DNA of 64,000 nt from Acanthosoma haemorrhoidale. Lineage: Eukaryota > Arthropoda > Insecta > Hemiptera > Acanthosomatidae. Below, piece after piece: positions 22,746-33,580 of the stretch. The notes beneath the pieces are model-generated. The model worked only from the letters and a program-made list of their open reading frames with translations, was not told the DNA's origin and made no database searches. Every line of letters begins with the position of its first letter. Position 1 is the first letter of the stretch. The DNA lies in the NCBI GenBank assembly GCA_930367205.1, contig OV884012.1:36471520-36535519 (forward strand). Direction: 5' to 3'. Made by a program: the position numbers and the translations under genes.

Positions 22746-25440
22746 GATACAAAAAAAAAAAAAAAACGAAAAAAAGTAGCGGTAAGAGAGATTTAAAAAG
22801 TACTAATGCTCATTTTTGAGTTTTAAAATTACTTAAATCAATGTTTTGTATAAAAATATTCCGGAAGAGTAAGGACATGACAACCTTTTACCTTCTAATG
22901 GGATATTAAAAATAATTTTAACGGAGGGTTGAAATTTATGCGTAATTATGTTTTTTTTATGGGAAATGTTTTATCGCTGAACTTAAGGAGACTAGTAATG
23001 AACAAACTATTGCAAGAGTTAAAGAGAAAAACCAAAATCGATAATGAAAATTTCTTTAATAGACAGTAGTTTTTGGACTTGAGAATTGCTTGTGTTAAAG
23101 GTATTTCTAGTACATAGTGGACTTGAAAAAACAATAGTAGCCAGCAAATGTTAATTATTTATTTTTTCTGTAAATTATGCGAACTTATGACTGATAATTA
23201 GTGTGAGAACTTGATCTGTTTCTATGCGGAAACTTTGAACAAGTGGAAAAATGTCTTGATATGTTTAGAATAAAAGGTTTGGATTTTTGAAAAAAATGCA
23301 AGATTTCGGTGATTCAAAAAAAAAAAATCAACTTTTTGAACTAATTTTCTAATGACTATTTCAATGTCCAATGCATATAACCTCCTATGATAATAACACG
23401 TTTCCACAAGTCCTTTCACAAAAGCTTTTATATTTGAAGATAAAAATGTGGTAATTTTGTGATTAACCTGTTCTAACTAATGTGAAATTTTAATAATAGT
23501 AACCTTCAATTAGCATTGCCTTGCAGATTTAGAAGATTCATTATGTAACGAAGGAGTTTAATGATGTTTTTACAATGCTTGCTAGTTATTTTTAACTTGT
23601 TACCAATTTCATGTGAATTCGTACATTTTTTGTTTGAATTTCAGTGCAGATAATGCCAGAATACGCGAAACGATGTTATTTATGTAATTTTCATAAATAA
23701 ATAAAGAAATACGAAGAGACATTTAGCCTATTTGAAAATTTATATTCATACATTTAATAATTCATAAAATAAGTTATTTTATAGCAAGCACGAGAGCAGC
23801 GACAAATATGTTGTCATTATATTGACAACGCAGCACAACTTCTGAAATGTATCTAAGTTACATTATAAAGTGAAAGAGGTGGATATGTAAATACAGGAGC
23901 CATTCTCTGACCTAAAAACCACAAATAACTGAGAGCGTTTAACAACAAATGTCATTAGAATGAGCAAATAATATTATGTATTCAATTTTTAGTCATGTGC
24001 TTACGACTTTTTTTTTTTCCTAAATACGAGTATAAGATATTATAATTGATATATACTTTATTTGATATTAGCTTAATATGTGCTTTTTGATAGATTTATA
24101 AATAAAAATATACAACTAGTATTAATGTAATTTCTCTTTATTTAAGAATATTTTTCTTCATTTAATGTTAATGAATGGCTGTAACGAACTTAATATATAT
24201 GAGACAGTCAAGGCTTCTTTTTTAATCACATACCTATTATTTTTTTCTTGTATGTTCTATTTTTTTTCACTGTTTTTCTTCGAGTTCATTTCTTACAATT
24301 TACTCAGTTCTTACAATTTACTACTATCATCAGTTATACTCTCATTTAAATTTTAATATTTTTAATGATCATACATGTGGTATCTAATGGATGGAGCTAG
24401 TAATTCTAATAAAGGTAAGAATATTATCCATTTTCGTAAATAATATAAATATTACGATGGAACATGTAGTAACTCATCACTCTCAATCTTTGTGAGATTT
24501 TCTTTAATTTGTCGATTTTTTTTGTGTATATGGTAGCAAGGTCTAGGCTCAGAGTGTTTTCTTTATTCCCAAAGAGATTTGAAACATAAATTATTCTATG
24601 GGAGCAGGAGAACAAATCACCAATTCCATAAGAGAACAGGTTCCGATTCGTCAGGTCTTTTTATAATTCTAAAAATGGAAAATGTGCAGAGGGTCCATTA
24701 AAGACAAACCTTATGTTCATCAGGATAAGGCTCAAATGCCCCAATCTCCATCCACGAGGAAGAAAGAGGCTTACATAAAATAAAATAGAATAAAAAGAAG
24801 AGGAAAGAAGTCGCAGAAAGGTTACCTGCTGTGCTTGGGCTCTGTTTGATTGCTTAATTTGAATGTTAAATTCTCAGAAGGAATTTCTCAGTCACTTTTA
24901 TATCGTTAATACGTTCCAGATATTTTTTTTTATATTTTATTTTTTAAACACACATTCTTTCAGTCAAATCGCTTCGGTATAAGAATAGATCTTACAGGTC
25001 TCGAGTGATGGAGGAATGGACAGCTGTACCATTCAAATCAGTGACTTTTTCACGGATACCATTAGTGGATTGAGCAGAAATGATGCATTTTTCCAGTTGT
25101 TTAAGGATAATTGAAACACAAAAAGAAACTTAAATCGACTCCAAATACAATATTCAACAATTAAAAAAACAATCGCTTTACTAGCTAGTCAAACAGGTTT
25201 TCATAGGTTATGTAGTTATAAAGTTTTTTATTTGCAATATAAATCAATTTGCTTACTCAACATAATTAATTGTGATTTATGCACAATTCTGCTCACTTAT
25301 TATGTACAGTTTACACTCATGAGAGCGTACATACCAATTACGCTCATACTCCCAGGATTCTCTCAGTTTACTTGTGGTAAATTCAGAGGTCAACGAAGAT
25401 CCCTTCTCCTAACTAACTCTACGCTATACCGCGAAGAATA
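22746..25440. other. AT-rich DNA, no gene seen
   Basis: Small A/T runs (22750-22766, 24009-24019) and many short ORFs with low-complexity translations only. Confidence 0.5.
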
Positions 25441-25492
25441 GAAAGAGTGCGAGAGAGTCACAGACGCTCGGGAAATGACTGGGGATGGTAGA
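25441..25492 (-). mobile_element. Short LINE-A fragment
   Basis: Minus-strand similarity to the LINE-A coding tail: GTGCGAGAGAGTCACAGACG here against GCGCGAGAGCCACAGACGCT at 40016. It is only about 50 bp. Confidence 0.5.
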
Positions 25493-28120
25493 GCCTCCTC
25501 ACATAGTTATCTATTTACAATAGATCGCGAGGAGACCGCCGCTTTAGCTTAGCTTATAGGATTGCATTCGAAGTTGACTATAGGATTTGGATGAGCGGAT
25601 AAGTTTTCACTGAATTCGGTAAATATTGAGGAGATAAGATCAAGGGCTGTAGGTACATGGAAATCACTGTGAAGGGATGATTTTGTGAAGTACAAACGAG
25701 TTCACTGTATTTCTGAGGACCTTGGATTGAAATGTTTGAATTCAAATGAGTTAAGTAATGTTTTTATTAGGATTAGAATTTATAGATTTAAAACGACTAA
25801 AAAACTAAATACAATACAATACAATGTGTAATATGTATTGCACAAAACTAAAACACGAGATGGAACCAAACCAGGAATGAGACGTAGTTTACATACTTAA
25901 TACCTTGCACTGCAACAAAATTTACAATGGTCTAAAATCCCAAAATATATAAAATATTTTATAACAACATGAAAATAGTTGCCTAGATTAACAAAATAAA
26001 AATAAAGGTAAAAAATGAGCTAAAACATCCTTACCAAAAAAAGCAAGAGAATATATTGAAAGCATACATATCACAGATAATCTCGTTTTTAATGTAAATT
26101 TCAAAACCGAATTTAAAAATCAAAATTCGCGGAAGCCAACAACGAGTTGTTTCGTACATAAACACTCTTCGACCTGTCGCTGAGTCCGTGTTGGGTTCCT
26201 AGCCAATAACGTAAACAACGAGTTGTTTCATAGTTGGAAGTCAACGCGTTAAGAGACTACATTAATCAGTTTGTGTAAAAAATAGGAAAGGAAATTTTAA
26301 CAATTGCTTGATAAATATTTTTTAATAAATGTGAACGTCCAAGGCCACAATTCTATAGGATTGACGAGATAAATTTGTTTTTATCACGTTCTAGGTCTTT
26401 TAATTGGCTTACATGTCACACATTCAATCTCATACAGTGTAAATAGATAATCACACAACAATGCCATTGGACAATTCTTCTTCTTCATCGTCACTTCAAT
26501 TAATAGCATTTCACGCACGTTCACAGTAAAATTTTTCTAGTTTTTTTTTTCTTGGGAGGAGCTAAGCTTGCAATGTAACAGTTGTGTAGTTTATTTATTC
26601 ATCAAATTAAACTAAATTTATCCTTAATGAATTAAGTTTTAACGTTATTGTTTTAGTTACAAATTTCATTGTAGATAGTCCGTTTCATTTTTTCGATAGG
26701 CAATTTAGCGCAAAAATCACGTTTTAAAAAAATAAATAATGTCAACAGGAACTGATTGCATCGCTCAAAGGAGACATGTAATTTATTTTTCTCAATTCGA
26801 TAAGCTGCTTGAAGCTTGAACTGACACGAATCAACGAACAACAATTTAATAATATACAAAATAGATTTATAAAACAGGCCTTCGACGTAAAGGCCCTCGC
26901 AGGAATTCACAGCACTAAATTTATTTACTTGTACTTTATTAAGTAAGTAAGGTATTAAACATTCACTGTAAAAAAGTATAAATTCATTCGCCATAAACGG
27001 GGCTGATGTTAGATGGCGAATGTTGTTCATATGTGTTTGGTAATTTTGAGCGTTTAGGAGGCAGTTACTAGCGAAATTGAAATTTAATTTCCCACCAGCC
27101 CTATTGAGGTGGATAAATGCGGTGCCTGAGTTTCGACTTTCATTAGCCTTTTCACTATATTCTGCCGGAAAGCGCTAGTCTGTTGCGAATATTGTTGTAC
27201 AGCTCGACAGGTACTCATATTTTACACCAAGACCTTTACTTCGTGGTCAACGTGTATATTTGTCTCGCTCTGGGTGAAAGGCAGTCTGTTGTCAACAGTG
27301 GCCGATATTGGTAGACGCCTTGTGGACAAGGCGTTCTGTGAGTTTTCGGTCAGGCCAAATCGTCCCTACCACTTTAAACAATCGAACAATAAAATTTCTA
27401 GTTTTCAGGAGAGGAAAAAACAACAACACTTTTATAGTGGTCATAAAATCAGCGCGTGGCCAAAACATTTTTTTTTTTTTTTGAGTCCTGAACAACGGTT
27501 TCAACCCATGCTTCCATGTATGTCGTGTCCAAGGTGCGTTTTTTATATTTGAAAGTACGGTATGTCAGGGGGTTGTGAAGATCGTCGTCGTTGTCATCAA
27601 AACGTTAAGTAACGCATCCTTTTTAATTATGAATTACATCTATCCTCTAAACCTTTTTCCTTTCAGAGTGACAGCTAGAGACGCAGGCTGCGTCTATAAA
27701 AGGTAAGAACCCATTTTTACTTATACAGTCCACTTAGCTTTTTGTTGTCACCAGAACTCATATTTTTATATTTAATTTAACGGTTCCTTTATTCACGTAA
27801 CCGGCGTTTACACTGAGTAACATCCAAACGAGTTAATAGTGATTTCAGTATTTTAGTTACAGCTGAGAAGTTATTCTAGATTTAAAGTTCTAATTAATTA
27901 TTCCTTAGATATGTTTGAGGAAATAAATTTACCGTTTATGTGATTTAATAAACAAAAGGAATTATATTTGATACTTAGTTGGTAAATATTTTTTAGACTA
28001 TCAAGAAATTTAATATTGACCCCGAGCGGGGGCGGACATCCCTCTTTCAAGATATGTTTATGTTTATGTCTATATGTGGTTTATAATTATCAGTCAAAAA
28101 TAAAACAAGGACTACAAGAT
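25493..28120. other. AT-rich DNA; one long unassigned ORF
   Basis: The minus-strand ORF 27030-26653 is 125 codons, long for this composition, but I recognise no motif in it. A 16-bp direct repeat, AACAACGAGTTGTTTC, lies near 26142 and 26216. 27130-27560 is GC-balanced and unrecognised. Confidence 0.4.
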
Positions 28121-28125
28121 CATTG

Positions 28126-29025
28126 GTCAGGTCTCAGAATTAACGCAAGATTTGAATTGCCGCCATTTGTCCAGTAAAGTGCTGGCATCCCTAAAAAAAC
28201 AAAACAATTTGACAGCTGACAGTTTAGGGTTAGTTAAAATGGAGTGTTACACGATAGAACAACGTGTCTTTATTGTTGAACATTATTTCAAAAATAATGA
28301 AAGTTTGGCGGCCGTAGTTCAAAAATTTCATAAAAAATAAGGTCGGAATAGTGTTTTGACTTCATCAACTGTGGAGCGATTAATTGAAAAATTTAGGGAG
28401 ACTGGATCAGTTGGAGACACTAAACACACGGGTCGTCCAAAAACAAGCCGTTCAAATTTCAATATTGAAGCAGTGCGTGAGATTGTTGTTGAAAATCCAG
28501 GAACCTCAATTCGGCGTCGTAAACACGGTTCTTTGTGCCGAAATTGGATGATATTGATGTGGCCAATATATGGTTTCAACAAGATGGTGCCACATGCCAT
28601 ACAGCCCATGAAACAATTCAAATACTGCATGAGACATTTCCAGGTCGTGTACTCTCTCGTTTCGGTGATCAGAATCGGCCCTCTAGATCGTGTGATTTAA
28701 CACCTTTAGATTTCTTTTTACTGGGTTATTTGAAGTCAAAGGTGTATGTCAACAAGCCCACATCCACCCACCCGTGCATTAAAAGAGGAAATGCAACGCT
28801 GCATCAACGAAATTCAACCACATTTATGCGAAAAGGTCATGGAAAATTTCGACAAAAGAGTGCGTATGTGCCAGCAAAGACGTGGAGACCATTTGCCCGA
28901 TATGTTATTCCATAAATAACCCTCTCAGAATTCACTTTATAATTTAATAAAAAAATAACAACAAAAATACTAAAAACTGTGTTTTCTATTTAAATCAATT
29001 CTTGCGATAATTCTGGGACACCCTT
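28126..29025 (+). mobile_element. Deleted Tc1/mariner-superfamily element (DUF4817 plus DDE_3 type), copy 1
   Basis: The right terminus, reverse-complemented, begins AAGGGTGTCCCAGAATTAT and is followed by a TA at 29026-29027. The left terminus (GGTCTCAGAATTAACGCAAG) is the matching inverted repeat, slightly eroded. From ATG 28239 the translation begins MECYTIEQRVFIVEHYFKNN, then AAVVQKFHKK and a stop at 28338 where copy 2 has a Tyr codon. The reading resumes with RNSVLTSSTVERLIEKFRET, GSVGDT and VVENPGTSIRRR. It then jumps to PKLDDIDVANIWFQQDGATC, RVLSRFGDQN and LTPLDFFLLGYLKSKVY. The middle of the transposase, including the first catalytic Asp, is deleted; the second (FQQDG) and third (LTPLD) remain. 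It cannot be autonomous. Confidence 0.85.
28239..28915 (+). pseudogene. Internally deleted transposase, copy 1
   Basis: N-terminal helix-turn-helix (DUF4817-like) fused by deletion to the C-terminal third of a DDE_3 transposase. It is disrupted by a stop at 28338-28340 and by a frameshift at the deletion junction near 28520-28530. The C-terminal ORF ends at 28915 with a CQQRRGDHL-type end, but the last part is frame-shifted by an indel near 28765. Members of this family are usually about 350 aa; only about 200 codons of homology remain. Confidence 0.8.
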
Positions 29026-29027
29026 TA

Positions 29028-29423
29028 GTATACAATCTAGTTCATGACTCATGCGACTGAATTTTAGGCGGCAAAGATAAAAAATGCCCTAGTGCCAGGA
29101 GTAACAAACACGACCAAGCCGGAACTCGCGTTCACCTACCTGACACCCGAGCGGCCTAGATGAGTCAGCTAATAACTTAATACCTAGTCACTAGCACTCG
29201 AGTGGTCAAACTGCTTCTGAGAATATTACAGAGATTGAATATTGTAATTTAGGTTGAGGGAGTTAGGCAGGGGGGGGGGTAGAGGGTGGTGGTGCAATCA
29301 GACAATTTGCATTTTGAACAGACTCAAACGATAGCAGTTGATACCCTTCAATAAACCAATTACATACTCTTATTCCTAGCAATACGGATATAATTAAACG
29401 TGAGCCGGTACTTACAATCAAGG
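29028..29423. other. Spacer between the mariner copy and the palindrome
   Basis: A G run (about 10) lies at 29269-29278. Otherwise nothing recognised. Confidence 0.4.
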
Positions 29424-30140
29424 CCATTAGAATATCTGGTTATTTAAATGCCCAGCGCGCTCGATAAGTTGGGATGTAAGACAGCGCGGGTTCAACGTTC
29501 TTATCTCAGTAAGTAAACTAAACGGAGATTGCACATTGCCATATAAATAATGTAGAATGCATACTTCCTACTAATTAGTTTAAATGTTCTATGTTAGTTA
29601 GGTAGTTAAAATATCAAATCGCAATGATTATGATATAGAATGTTCGTATGTACATTTAGGTGATTCATTGCACAAACTCAAGTTGCACTGAGAGGAAATA
29701 AATAAAAAGAGGAGTAATTAAATCTTATAGCCCTCTCTTCTAATTTACGACAATATTTACGACATCTTCATTACAGTTAGCGATCTCTCATCATTGAGAC
29801 TTTGAAAAAGACATCCTTCATGGATTTTGCAGTTTAATGGAGAATGTGTGGATTGTGAGTAGTACAACACCTGTTTGGTCAAAAGACTTGGAATATGTAA
29901 TATATATGCACAGTAATTGTGAGTTAAAATTTGTTGTTTTGTTTTATGTATATCTTTGTATACTTAATTGACATACAACCGCAATCATAGTTTAATGTTA
30001 TCTTCATTATTGTCTTGCCCTTCAGAATAGACTGAATGCCATCCTAAAATGGAATAGTAAACAAAACACTTAACGCTTTCTAAACTTACACACTCCTACA
30101 TATTTGGGATATAGAGCCAGTTCAATTAATAGATACGTTT
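29424..30140 (+). repeat. Left arm of a 717-bp inverted repeat
   Basis: Compared base by base with the reverse complement of 31042-31758: the same length (717), no indels and 10 substitutions by my count, with an unbroken identical run from about 29589 to 29917. Homology stops abruptly at both ends. The arm is AT-rich and has no ORF of note. Confidence 0.95.
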
Positions 30141-31041
30141 TTGCTTTTTTTTTTTTTTTAATGTTTGTATATATAAGAATTATTTGAGGCCATTAAATAG
30201 ACTAAGATATTTATTTTATTATAGAATGACTTTCACCGAAGAGGCATAGATCCGGTGACGACTTGGATACATGGGTTGAATTTACATTATGTGGTAGATA
30301 GTAAAGAAAAATTTGGCCATCATCTGTTTTTAAAATTGACTCAGATGGCGCATTGTCTTGTAAGACCGTTTTCGCACTGATATTCGCGGAGACATGGAAC
30401 AAATTTCTTAAAAAGGCAACTTTTAAAAATACTTGGATTCATCCAAAAAACCACGGATGAGACAATGCAGTCCCTTACCAGAAAGTTGATTCTCTACATT
30501 ACCTTGGCAGCCAGTAAATAGAACTGCATAGGTTTTCGTTTAGGTGGTATTTCACATTTGTACACAGTACTACTGTTCCGAGTAATAAGGAACTCATAAC
30601 AATGCTAGTTAAGATAGGAAAGTGAAGCGGACAGGCAACGATACGGCGAGCACTAACATGGTGACGCCATCAGCTGCATAACTCACTCCAATATCCAATT
30701 GCAGCGAGGACTGCATGCATGAGCGGATCCATAGATCCTGCAGACAACTGGCCCTGGTAAACTATAAACGGACATGTGTGAGCGGAAGGCTCTGAGTCTA
30801 TTCGATAGATTTATAGACGACGTTTAAACTCTACTACAACGCTCAAGCCTTGTTTGTATCGATCGGAAGAAGGCTAGAGTTAGATTATCATACACACACA
30901 TATATATTCCGTTGTAAAAACGATACAATTCTCAGTGTAAATGACTTTTTGTAATTATAAACATATTATTCCACAATGGAATAATGATTTGGAAAATCTC
31001 TACTAGCTCTTAATATCTAATATATTAATAAAGTAAACTAG
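30141..31041. other. 901-bp spacer of the palindrome
   Basis: It contains a T run (about 30147-30160), a pogo/Tigger-like transposase fragment on the minus strand (30211-30402), a GC-balanced stretch 30620-30860 that I cannot assign, and a 9-bp hairpin (ATTATTCCA/TGGAATAAT) at about 30965-30985. Confidence 0.7.
30211..30402 (-). pseudogene. pogo/Tigger-like (DDE_1) transposase fragment
   Basis: The reading is FHVSANISAKTVLQDNAPSE then SILKTDDGQIFLYYLPHNVN. The family pattern is LLLDNAPSHP followed by DG.I...FLPPN.T, in which the Asp of DNAPSH is catalytic. Here DNAPS is kept, the His is Glu, and LPPN has become LPHN. Only about 60 residues are recognisable. It sits between the palindrome arms, on one strand only. 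Confidence 0.55.
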
Positions 31042-31758
31042 AAACGTATCTATTAATTGAACTGGTTCTATATCCCAAATATGTAGGAGTGTGTAAGTAT
31101 AGAAAGCGTTAAGTGTTTTGTTTACTATTCCATTTTAGGATGGCATTCAGTCTATTCTGAAGGGCAAGACAATAATGAAGATAACATTAAACTATGCTTG
31201 CGGTTGTATGTCAATTAAGTATACAAAGATATACATAAAACAAAACAACAAATTTTAACTCACAATTACTGTTCATACATATAACATATTCCAAGTCTTT
31301 TGACCAAACAGGTGTTGTACTACTCACAATCCACACATTCTCCATTAAACTGCAAAATCCATGAAGGATGTCTTTTTCAAAGTCTCAATGATGAGAGATC
31401 GCTAACTGTAATGAAGATGTCGTAAATATTGTCGTAAATTAGAAGAGAGGGCTATAAGATTTAATTACTCCTCTTTTTATTTATTTCCTCTCAGTGCAAC
31501 TTGAGTTTGTGCAATGAATCACCTAAATGTACATACGAACATTCTATATCATAATCATTGCGATTTGATATTTTAACTACCTAACTAACATAGAACATTT
31601 AAACTAATTAGTAACAAGTATGCATTCTACATTATTTATATGGCAATGTGCAATCTCCGTTTAGTTTACTTACTAAGATAAGAACGTTGAACCCGCGCTG
31701 GCTTACATCCCAACTTATCGAGCGCGCTGGGCATTTAAATAACCAGATATTCTAATGG
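31042..31758 (-). repeat. Right arm of the 717-bp inverted repeat
   Basis: This is the reverse complement of 29424-30140 with 10 substitutions and no gaps by my alignment. The flanks outside the arms (AATCAAGG on the left, TCTTATTT on the right) share no obvious target-site duplication. Confidence 0.95.
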
Positions 31759-32489
31759 TCTTATTTCATTTCCCAAAGTATCATACGGCGCTTGAATTAA
31801 TCGAAAGTTAATTTTGAATTTAAAAAAGTTTTTCGCGTTTACAACTGAACTATGAAATACCTAATACACCAGGTAGTTTATGTGATAGCTGCTTTGAGCA
31901 AAAATTAAACAATAAAGACAACACAATATCGACAGTAGTTTATTCTCTTCTGATCAGGTATCTGGACGTGAACCTATCGACCAATTAGCCGAGAAAATAA
32001 GTAATAAAAGAATATTTCGGATTTCCAGCATACACAGAATTTTCCCCAAACAATAAATGAAAACGCCGTAAATCCAATGTGAATAACAAATACACTTTAA
32101 TCGTGGTGATAGAGCTGAATAAATGTCTGTGGCAACTAGTAGCACTATTTGCAGGTCGTCAGCCATCAATATTCAAAATTCATCACCTAAGAAACTCAAG
32201 GAACGGGAAGAATGACATTCTAAAGAATGAAAATCACAACAAACCGTTACATCTCAAAAGGATTTGAATTTCAATGATAAAATTAGTAGAAAACTATAAA
32301 ATTACTAGAATTCCATCTTGCTGTTAAAGATTGACTTACATTTCGTGCGATTTAAACAGTAATCTCCCTGAGCCATAACAACCATCTCACCGATTTTATT
32401 AAACTAATATGAAATGTAAGCAAAGGGACTAATCAAGTGTCGATCCTTAAAGGTCAAATAAGACAGCTAAGGAAAGGAGGCAAGAGCAT
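31759..32489. other. AT-rich spacer
   Basis: No gene recognised. Overlapping ORFs on both strands at 31954-32267 look like chance. Confidence 0.45.
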
Positions 32490-32500
32490 ATTTATTTATT

Positions 32501-32754
32501 TTATTAAACAGCTTTATTATGATAAAATTACAAATATGCCTTATTGAGCAATAAGTAATTGTGATAAATCATATCATTCATACCATATTTACAATTTTTC
32601 ATTGACTCACTCATTTAGTATTTACAAACAGCCCAGAGACCTCCCTAAACCACATGGTTGTCACCTCCCTCGCATGCGAGAGAGGAAGCGGAGTCTTGGG
32701 AAGTCCCCCACGCTCCTCTGTCAGCCACGTCACCGGATACGAGCCAGCGGAGCC
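32501..32754 (-). mobile_element. LINE-A 3' end, 254 bp, with duplication
   Basis: Minus-strand reading: GGCTCCGCTGGCTCGTATCC, the GTGGGGGACTTCCCAAGACT block, GGGAGGTCTCTGGGCTGTTT, the ATGGTATGAATGAT block, then GTAATTTTATCATAATAAAG and CTGTTTAATAA. The 11-bp ATTTATTTATT at 32490-32500 and 32755-32765 flanks it. The motif is simple sequence, so the duplication is likely but not certain. This copy helps define the usual LINE-A 3' end, shared with the copy at 40743. Confidence 0.8.
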
Positions 32755-32767
32755 ATTTATTTATTAG

Positions 32768-33183
32768 GTGGCGCAGTGTAAATACTATAACCAAAGTAGA
32801 CAGACAAGCGGAACGCGGAAATTGAGAACCTCTTCAAAAATGTATTCCAGTAGACCAACGAACGCATACGTGATTACAACGGGAATTATAGTAGCAGAAC
32901 TGATCGTCATTAGATTGACGTCAAAACCGTTCAAGCGGCCATTAAGAAAACCTCGTTGGACACATCAGCTGGTCCAGATGGTGTGTTAACAAGGACAATT
33001 AAACCATTCAACATCGTCCATATCGTCAAACTTATAATGGACATAATATTAAAAATCAGCCATGTCCCTGAACTACATCAATGTGGCCGAACGATTCTCA
33101 TATACAAAGGGATCATCAGAGAATCATATTCTTACCGTCAAATAACGGTGAACTACATCAAAGGAGATACCAGGGTGTCATAA
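32768..33183 (+). pseudogene. R2-clade-like reverse transcriptase fragment
   Basis: In the frame ending 33183 the reading includes VQAAIKKTSLDTSAGPDGVL, then IVKLIMDIILKISHVPELHQ, CGRTILIYKG and YSYRQITVNY. R2-like RTs have AL....S.AGPDG followed by L.NIIL....P..L...RT.LIPK ... YRPITV. The homology starts before 32950 in this frame with stops. The fragment ends before the catalytic boxes. Old and partial. Confidence 0.5.
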
Positions 33184-33269
33184 CGATACCCGGATTATCT
33201 ATTAAGAAACAGAGGGAAACAAATGGTGTAGTGGGGTTTCATATGTAAACTGGTATATTCGACAATGAT

Positions 33270-33580
33270 GGTACATCAGGACATAACTACTTTACAACAG
33301 AAAGGTATACCACGTAATTTAAAAAATATGATCCACGAAGGTATATGTAGTATAATCGAAACAGTATTCACCCTGAAAGAGCAGTCGTCGCCCGCGTAAA
33401 GCGGATCCTTTAGCTTAGTCCACATCAAGACTCGATGTTGCACGTCTTTGTTGCGGGACTGAATGGAGTCTGAAACGCCATTTCTGCGATTTAGACCTGC
33501 AGCATGTCTCCACATAGTGCAATGCGAGTCAACGTGATACAAGATTTTGAGTCCCATAAAAACAGGATCCACTGAATGTT
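33270..33580 (-). pseudogene. Possible R2-like C-terminal fragment, opposite strand
   Basis: The minus-strand ORF 33572-33276 reads LKILYHVDSHCTMWRHAAGL, NRRNGVSDSIQSRNK and LMWTKLKDPLYAGDDCSFRV. R2-like elements end with an ETL.H...C zinc-finger part, then RHN.V.D.I and an EP.L..... pattern. The order agrees, but the match is weak. Confidence 0.35.

Noticed and set aside
28152..28916. CRISPR array or bacterial-type genes
   Set aside because: No regularly spaced repeats anywhere in the window; composition and transposons are those of an insect nuclear genome.
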